This document shows, one piece after another, positions 57,428-64,000 of a stretch of DNA of 64,000 nt (positions within the stretch are counted from its first letter, which is position 1; each line of letters starts with the position of its first letter). The stretch spans positions 345,211,948 to 345,275,947 of the forward strand of contig NC_058523.1 in assembly GCF_904849725.1 (NCBI RefSeq), in the 5' to 3' direction. The translations under genes and the position numbers were made by a program. The stretch is from Hordeum vulgare subsp. vulgare (Eukaryota > Streptophyta > Magnoliopsida > Poales > Poaceae). The notes under the pieces are model-generated. The model was not told the origin of the DNA. It worked only from the letters and a program-made list of their open reading frames with translations, and searched no databases.

Positions 57428-60342
57428 TGTCACATCCCTAGCTACCCTTTGAAGTCTAGCAAGATTGTGCTCATGTTTATTATTGCATTAAAGTTAAAAT
57501 AGAAATCCAAGAGAAAAACCCTAGGAACTTCATATTCAACCCAATTCAAAATTGTGATAAATCAATGAACTCAAAATGCCTTCATAAAAGTTCATAATTT
57601 TTGACAAATATTGGAAACAACAATTCAGGGGTGGATTTCTTTTTAAAAATACTTTTGACATTTTATTTAAAACACAAAAGCCATTGAAATCAACTATATA
57701 CGTGATTTCAAATATTTCAGAATTTCATAAAATGTTGAATTCTTTAATTGGGTTTGGAAATATTCCAAATAACACCCCAACATTATTTTCACTATTTTAG
57801 AAATAGTTTGGAGCCAAAAATAAAATCAAATAAGTGTCAGATATGATTTAGCGGAAACAGAAAAGAAAGAAAATGGAAAAGAGTTATTTGTCGCCTACCT
57901 TGGCCCAGCCCATCTCCCTCGTTGTCGTCTTCCTCTTGCCAGCGAGCAGCAGGAGGTGGTCGCCGCTCTCTCTGGCGCGGCCACGCACCTGAGTGCTTGC
58001 CTGGCCTCCCTGTCGCGCTGGCCGCGAAGGGATAAGCCTCCATCATCCATTCTAGCTCTCTCCCTCTCCCATTCGCCCTCATGTGTCCCTCTCTCCTGGC
58101 CGCCATTAGAGCCGAGCTTGAGCTCGAGCTTGCCGTCATCTCCGGCCACTTCAAGCTCCCCCGAGCACGTCGTTCGCTCAACCTCATCCAGTACGTCGTC
58201 CTCGCCAAAGGAAAAGAGCCACCGAGGCCTGCATCGCCTCCATCACCGTCGTCTTCCACCTTCGGCCACCATCAAGTCGTCGTCGATCCGTCGGATCCAG
58301 CGCCTCCCCGAGCAGCCTGAGGCTTTCATCGACACCGCAGTGAGCTCATGAGAGTTTTCCCCCAATTTCCCATCTCTTTCCTGCACCCCAGCACCGAGGT
58401 CATCGGGCCCGAGCTCCGGCATCCGCCACAGCTCGTTGCCAGTGCCCTCCGGCCACACTCAGCCCCTCCCGATGCTCCTGTTAGATGGGGTCGAGCATGG
58501 GCTTCATCCTAGTGCTCTCAGATCCCGAATCCGAGGCATGTAGAGCGATCCAGAGCATCTCCGGCGAGCCCTCCGCCGCGGCTAAGGTCGCCGGCGACCA
58601 CCCTCCGGTGGGGGTCGACGTGGATAGCTCATTAGAGCTTAATCCACCCCCTAGGGCCACTGACCAGTGGGCCCCAGAGTGGGTCAAACCCCACTTAGCG
58701 CGGGATTAGTCCCTGAGCCACTAACCAGTGGGCCCTACTGGTCAGGTTTGACCTGACCAGCCCATGTTGACCATGATGACGTCAGTATGGCGCAATAAAT
58801 CAATTTTGTGATTAAATTAATTCTAGAAAATGCTGAAACTTTGGAAATTCATAGAAAATTAAATATAACTCCAAATTTGACAAATAATATATGAAAATTG
58901 ATCAGAAAAATTTAACGAACACAATGGTGCTATTTTCATGCATGACAAACAAAGTTATGAAACGACATCTGGTCAAATCAATTAAATGAATTTGATAAAT
59001 ATATTATTCCAAATAATATTTGAATTTTGAATTCAAACCACATCCATACTAAGATTTCGATAGCCACACTAGCTCATGCTACATTTCATTTCATGTCATG
59101 ATCATGCATCATATTGTTGCATATGAATGTTATTGATTGTCGTTATTGTTTCGGTAGGCTCTGCCCTTCCGGATACGTCCGAATATCCGACTAACCGATT
59201 AATCCTACTACTGAGCTGATCATCCCGATATAATCCCATGTTCGTACTCCTGCTCCCACCTATTGCATTAGGACAAAATATCTCTAATACTTTGCTTCGG
59301 TGGCGGAACCTATTCCTTTGCATGACCTGTCATTGTCACCGTAAATAGCCAAACCATGCAACCTAGCATATCTGGTAGTTGCTTGAGCTATGATGTGTTT
59401 TATCCTGCTATGCTTGCAGTGTTTCTAGTGACAAAGAATAAGTGTGGAACTTGATTTGGTAAAGGTACCGATGAAAGGCTATGTAGGAGTACATGGCGGG
59501 TTGTTTCATTGGAACGTCCTTAGGAACAGAGTTCCGTGTATGTAATCCAAGACTAGTTACTACCACATGCTGGGCCCTGAAATATGACCCCGCTCGACTT
59601 ATTAATCGCCTAGTACTCGGTCCAGGAATTGCAAGTAGTTTCTGGTGTTTATAGTCATGTTGGAGGCCGTGCATAGTGCTGACCTTAGAGGTGGGCTATG
59701 ATGCGGTAGGCAGTGGCACAGTGTACCAAGTGGCACCCGGATGGTGGGCTTGGGAACCCTGCGCACATCGTTTGGGGCCATGGTGGAAACCTCGGCTGTA
59801 CTTCCGTGCGGGTTCACTCTCAAATATGCGATAAACTTGGACTAGGTATTAGTGTGTTTAACGGTCGTGGCCGACTCCCTCGCTGGGCTTCCACTTGAAG
59901 GTTGCCGAGGTGCATGACGTGCACATGACGATAAGGGGTGAGAGCGTTGGTGAAGAAGTACACCCCTGCAGGGTTATGATCTATTCGAATAGCCGCGTCC
60001 GCGGATATGGACTACCTGGAGATATATGTTGTTCATAGATAACTTTAATGGCTACTCATAGAAGTATCAAGATAAGTGTGAGTATCATGTATGGCATTTC
60101 CGTAGGGAGACGGGAAGGAATCCATGGTAGTTTATTGTTGTGGTGGTAGTGGACTCGTGCATGACTTATCAAAGTTGTTAAAACTATTTAAAATTGTAGT
60201 TTAGTCTAGCCTATAGTCAAAGCTGGCTTGCTGCATGAAACACCACAACCCCCATTGTTGATACCTGTGCATGAGTAGATAGATCTATTCTAAATTCTTG
60301 CTGAGTACACTTGTACTCATGTTTGCTTAATAATTGTTGCAG

Positions 60343-60398
60343 AGGATACCCACGAGCCAACAGGTGGGTTCTATCTAGACCCCGATGATGACGAGTAG
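60343..60398 (+). other. LTR-embedded acidic mini-reading frame in element G
   Basis: After TAATTGTTGCAG, a good acceptor-like site, the sequence reads DTHEPTGGFYLDPDDDE and stops at TAG (60396-60398). Confidence 0.4.
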
Positions 60399-61140
60399 CT
60401 GGTGTCCCAGCTACGACCTGGCCCCTTTCAGAAGGGATCTGTAGATAGTCAGGCTTTATGCCTTTTCCTTTCAACTGTCTATGCTAAAACAACTTTTATG
60501 CTTGCGCTTGGTTTGTATGACTCTGCTTGTATGACTTGAGTGTCGGGTCGTGTGACCCCTACCTGTATGAACATATTATGCAAGACTCTTCCGAGTCTTC
60601 TAAATTAATGTTGTGATGTTGTATGGTTATGTTGTGATGCCATTATTGTATCTATGCATATCGAGTATGTCATGCGTACATGTGATGCACTGTAATATGT
60701 ATGGGATTCGACACCTAGTCGTATGCCCTTAGTAGCTCTCTATACACAGAAATGCCCCTTTGTGTTTCCACTGAGCCTTGGTAGTTCTCTACTGCTCCGG
60801 ACACATTGGTTGACCGACAAGTATCCTTCTTAGCTATTGTGTCTGTCCCTGCGGGAAAATGTCACACGGTGTAATGGAGTCCTTGTAGCTTGCTACGACT
60901 CGTATACACTCGTTCATGACCGACACCTCCTTTGCTGGGTTATGTATGCCTGTCTCTGTACACTTGAGCCACTTGAGTTTATGACTAGTTATGTCGACCC
61001 AGGTTCTTTGACATGGGAATGCTAGTGACACAAATGCATACGTGAGTCAAAAGGCGCAAACGGTCCCGGCTAAGGTAAGGTGGCAGCCGTGGGGTTAACC
61101 GTGTGTGAGACCGCAAAGGGATGCGATGTGTTACACACTG

Positions 61141-61160
61141 GATTCCTATGGCTTAGGATC
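61141..61160 (+). other. LTR-terminal hairpin, element G
   Basis: GATTCCTA (61141-61148) pairs with TAGGATC (61154-61160), seven pairs with one bulged T, ending 12 nt before the LTR end. Confidence 0.5.
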
Positions 61161-61176
61161 AGGGTCCCGACAGTGT

Positions 61177-61189
61177 TAGTATCACAGCC
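61177..61189 (+). other. Primer binding site of element G, mutated
   Basis: TAGTATCACAGCC, four bases after the LTR; two changes from TGGTATCAGAGCC. Confidence 0.75.
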
Positions 61190-61618
61190 TGACTGACTGT
61201 AGGATTACCAAGCCAAACTGGTCGAAGTTGAGTCTATAAATGCTTTAGTTATATATAAGGGAATTTTTTGTGGAATGGAATGTAAGTTTCTTGCTTCTCT
61301 TCTCAAGTAATTCTATTCTGGTCATCCTCGTCTTTTCTACGGGGATTAAGAACTAGGTTACTTATCTATCTGTCAGGATCACGTGTTACTATTCGGTAGA
61401 TTGTAGGAAAACGGTTCGCGTGTTAATTAGAGTTTCTTTTGTTCCAAGGAAGAGAAAATAAGTTTTGATGACCATGGAATTGAACTTGATAGTTGAGTGG
61501 TTATGCTATCCTATCTTTTGTGGGTTGTCTCAAAATTGTTTTTGAGCATTTACAACCGTTATGCTGCCCAATTTTATCTCGAGAGCTCTAATGCCTTCTG
61601 CATTAATCTCTATTTCAG
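61190..61618 (+). other. 5' leader of element G
   Basis: Non-coding. It ends in TTAATCTCTATTTCAG directly before the ATG at 61619, a pyrimidine tract plus AG that resembles a splice acceptor. Confidence 0.5.
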
Positions 61619-62128
61619 ATGACTAGCCGTCCTTCTCGTCAGGTGGTCCGTCTGACTAGGTGCATTGATGTGCCGGGTCACACCCCCATGCTGGTCAGGA
61701 TGATGCCAGTAGCCGGCTACCACTGGTACCCAGAGTATACAGTGGAGGAGCAGTACCGGGATTTCAACCAGAGTCAGTACCTATGCACTGTTAGGGTATT
61801 CCCAGATTACCCTGGAGCCGAGGAGCCGATCCATTGGTCTTATGGATTGGGGGTTACTGTTGACATGGCGGTACAAGATGCTGCCCATTCAATGTTGACC
61901 ATCATGAGAGCGAGACATGCACTGCTGCAGTATCCAGAGTTCTGCTATGTTCCCGCTTCTCAGCCAGGAGAAGAAGGATACCTCGGTGGGGTCTACTTTG
62001 ATTCCTCTTTGGAGCATCCGTTGCTGCAGTCTACCACTGAGATGTTAGAGAATAGAGACACAGATGCTCGTGCCCTTCGTATGGAGCTCTATGCTACTCG
62101 TGCCCGTTTGTGGACAACCCTAACATAG
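61619..62128 (+). CDS. Unassigned 169-residue ORF of Gypsy-type element G
   Basis: Intact from ATG to TAG, 447 bases after the LTR, where gag would be expected. The protein (MTSRPSRQVVRL...) has MMPVAGYHWYPEYTVEEQYRDF, a CTVRVFPDYPG motif and EEPIHWSYGLG, and ends in a charged, probably helical tail (EMLENRDTDARALR). I see no zinc knuckle, signal peptide or transmembrane segment. It resembles an orphan ORF I associate with non-autonomous Gypsy elements of grasses, without known function. A splice-acceptor-like AG abuts the ATG, so it may be expressed from a spliced RNA. Its intact frame in an element with a mutated primer site is notable. Confidence 0.7.
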   Translation: MTSRPSRQVVRLTRCIDVPGHTPMLVRMMPVAGYHWYPEYTVEEQYRDFNQSQYLCTVRVFPDYPGAEEPIHWSYGLGVTVDMAVQDAAHSMLTIMRARHALLQYPEFCYVPASQPGEEGYLGGVYFDSSLEHPLLQSTTEMLENRDTDARALRMELYATRARLWTTLT

Positions 62129-62187
62129 CTGGAACCTGTAGTTCAGACAGGGATGGGGATATGGAGATGTTGAACCCCGTTAGGACT

Positions 62188-63610
62188 TGATAACCCACAA
62201 GTATAGGGGATCGCAACAGTTTTCGAGGGTAGAGTATTCAACCCTAATTTATTGATTCGACTCAAGGGGAAGCGAAAGAATATTCTCAAGTATTAGCAGT
62301 TGAGTTGTCAATTCAACCACACCTGAAAGACTTAGTATCTGTAGGAAAGTATCAATAGCAAAGAAGGGTGATAGCAGCAGTAGCAACAGTAACCGGTAGC
62401 AGCAAAGTAACAACAGTAGCAACAGAGTAAAAGTAGCAGCAGTGACAGCAGTAGTAGCAAAGTAACTTAGCAAGGACCAGTAGTAAAAGACTTGTAGGCA
62501 TTGGATCGGTGATGGATGATTATGCCGGATGTGATTCATCATGTAACAGCTATAACACGGAGATATAAGTAACTAGCTCCAGTTTCTCAATCTAATGTAG
62601 GCATGTATTCCATATGTAGTCATACGTGCTTAGGGAAAAGAACTTGCATGACATCTATTGTCTATCCCTCCCGTGGCAGCGGGGTCCTAATGCAAACTAC
62701 GGGATATTAAGGTTCTCCTTTTAATAAAGAACCAGACCAACGCATTAACACTTAGTGAATACATGAACTCCTCATACTATGGTCATCTCCGGGAGTGGTT
62801 CCGGCTATTGTCACTCCGGGGTTGCCGGGTCATAACACATAGTAGGTGACTACAACTTGCAAGATAGGATCTAAAACACACTTATATTGGCGACAACATA
62901 ATAGGTTCAGATCTGAAATCATGGCACTCGGGCCCTAGTGACACGCATTAAGCATGGCAAAGTAGTAGCAACATCAATCTCAGAACATAGTGGATACTAG
63001 GGATCAATCCCCGTCAAAACTAACTCGATTACATGATAGATCTCATCCAACCCATCACCGTCCAACAAGCCTACGATGAGATTACTCACGAATGGTGAAG
63101 AGCATCATGGAATTGGCGATGAAGGAAGGTTGGTGACAACGATGGCGACGATCTCCCCTCTCCGGAGCCTAGAACGGACTCTAGATATGCCCTCCACAGG
63201 AAGAACAGGAGGTGGCGGCGCCTCCGTATCATAACACGCGATGAACTCTTCTCCTTGATTTTTTTCCAGGCGAGATAGACTAAATAGAGCTGGATTTGGA
63301 GGCGGTGGAGCAATGTGGGCCCCACAAGCCTGCCAGGCGCGGCCAGGGGGGCCCACGCCTGGTGGGCTTGTGGGCTCCATGCTCCACATCCTCCGCTGAT
63401 TCTTGCGCCAGTATTTTTCATTAATTCCATAAAAATTCTCCGTAAATTTTCAGGTCATTCCGAGAACTTTTATTTCTATGCAAAAACAACACCATGGCAA
63501 TTTTGCTGAAAACAACATTAGTCCGGGTTAGTTCCATTCAAATCATGCAAATTAGAGTCCAAAACAAGGGCAAAAGAGTTCGGAAAAGTAGATATGATGG
63601 AGACGTATCA
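62188..63610 (-). repeat. 3' LTR of element H
   Basis: 1,423 bp. It contains a CAG/TAG trinucleotide-rich stretch at 62370-62460 and a GC-rich part at 63280-63380. Reading frames in it are by-products. Confidence 0.88.
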
Positions 63611-63624
63611 ACTCCCCCAAGCTT
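63611..63624 (-). other. Polypurine tract of element H
   Basis: Minus strand AAGCTTGGGGGAGT directly before the LTR start TGATACGTC. Confidence 0.9.
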
Positions 63625-64000
63625 AAAGCCTTGCTTGTCCTCAAGCAATTCAGTTGACAAACTGAAAGAGACAAAAGAAAAACTTTGACGAACTCTGTTT
63701 GATCTTGTTGTTGCAACTATGTCTAACTCATATCCAGAATTTCAGCAAGATCACAAGCTAACCACATAAGCAAATGACATCTAGGTCTCACGATAAACTC
63801 ATATCAATGGTATAATCAACTAGCAAGAAAATAATAATAAGTCTCAAACGTCAACACTTCAATCAAAACAATCATGAAGCATATGAATAGATGGTATCTC
63901 GCTAGCTCTTTCTGAGACCGCAAAACATAAATGCGGAGCACCTTCAAAGACCAAGGGCTGACTAAACATTGTAATTCATGGCAAAGAAGATCCAGTCACA
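63625..64000 (-). other. 3' untranslated part of element H, cut by window end
   Basis: AT-rich, non-coding sequence upstream of the polypurine tract. CTTGAGGACAAGCAAGGCTT next to the tract is typical of this family as I remember it. No pol sequence is reached. Confidence 0.65.

Larger units (their letters stand above)
57428..61172 (+). repeat. 5' LTR of element G
   Basis: 3,745 bp. AT-rich start, GC-rich leader-like part at 57900-58700, then diverse AT-rich sequence. The acidic mini-frame is at 60343-60398 and the terminal hairpin at 61141-61160. Frames in the GC-rich part (57956-58351, 58081-58320) have no recognisable domain. Confidence 0.85.
57428..64000 (+). mobile_element. Long-LTR Gypsy-type element G, 5' LTR and start of the internal domain
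   Basis: 5' LTR 57428-61172, starting TGTCACATCCC and ending GGGTCCCGACA. It is followed by a mutated tRNA-iMet-type primer site and an internal region with a 169-codon ORF. Element H interrupts it at 62188, and the 3' part lies outside the window. It inserts in the 3' LTR of element F (left flank ATATT). Family name not recognised. Confidence 0.88.
62188..64000 (-). mobile_element. Gypsy-type element H (TGATACGTCTCC LTR), 3' end only
   Basis: 3' LTR 62188-63610 (minus start TGATACGTCTCCATCATATC, minus end GTGGGTTATCA), a clear polypurine tract to its right, and internal sequence to the window end. The left flank GGACT (62183-62187) should be half of a TSD. I recognise the LTR from abundant Triticeae Gypsy families (Sabrina/WHAM/Fatima group) but cannot decide which. 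It lies in the internal domain of element G. Confidence 0.85.

Noticed and set aside
62249..62542. Leucine-rich 97-codon frame
   Set aside because: Product of the CAG/TAG trinucleotide stretch in the element H LTR.
1..64000. CRISPR arrays, bacterial operons, MITEs, CACTA elements or LINEs
   Set aside because: No regularly spaced short direct repeats with unique spacers (the 59-bp array has no spacers), no typical MITE or CACTA termini, and no LINE endonuclease or poly-A tail were seen.

Overview
The window is intergenic DNA from a large grass genome, most likely Triticeae (wheat, Aegilops or barley type). I found no host gene. Every kilobase can be assigned to LTR retrotransposons nested inside one another. 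The Triticeae call rests on the families I recognise: an Angela/BARE-type Copia, a Maximus-like (SIRE-lineage) Copia with an extra ORF, and a Sukkula-like LARD with 4.9 kb LTRs. Family names come from memory of Triticeae repeats. Boundaries come from the sequence itself: TG...CA ends, paired LTRs, primer sites and target-site duplications (TSDs).

Nesting, outermost first. (F) An old Copia element on the plus strand (gag from 42405, RNase H to 56339, 3' LTR region to 57427) is the host of almost everything; its 5' part lies left of the window. (Angela) A minus-strand Angela/BARE-type element (3048-42399) sits in F gag. It is itself split by a family-B Gypsy-type LTR in its 3' LTR (1-3047), a 14.4 kb Maximus-like element in its 5' leader (9128-23568, TSD GTTCT), and a second family-B LTR in its 5' LTR (23706-40662, TSD AGAGT). 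That second B copy is split by the Sukkula-like element (24737-37793, TSD GATAT). Solo LTR D (45777-54518, TSD AGTCC/ATTCC) interrupts F pol and contains solo LTR E (47473-50826, TSD CTCGT). Gypsy element G (57428 to the window end) lies in the F 3' LTR, and element H (62188 to the window end) lies inside G.

Coding capacity. The Maximus-like copy has nearly complete gag, integrase-RT and additional ORF, but carries frameshifts and stops. Its LTRs differ at about 26 sites in 1.4 kb by my count, so it is a young insertion. Angela is badly decayed (about 11% LTR divergence in a 237-bp sample). F has lost the RT catalytic box. Sukkula, B, D and E encode no polyprotein.

Most notable signals. (1) All five long-LTR Gypsy-type families here carry a hairpin whose outer edge lies 11-12 nt from the LTR 3' end, and the Sukkula and D versions show compensatory base changes. 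(2) The Maximus-like additional ORF is preceded by its own TATA box, a leader that looks like a gene 5' UTR and a candidate leader intron. (3) The same element is saturated with the word TGAGGAA/TTCCTCA. (4) Solo LTR D contains two tRNA-like modules, each followed by a T-run. (5) Several LTR families carry a short acidic reading frame just after an AG. All alignments and counts were done by eye and need computational confirmation.
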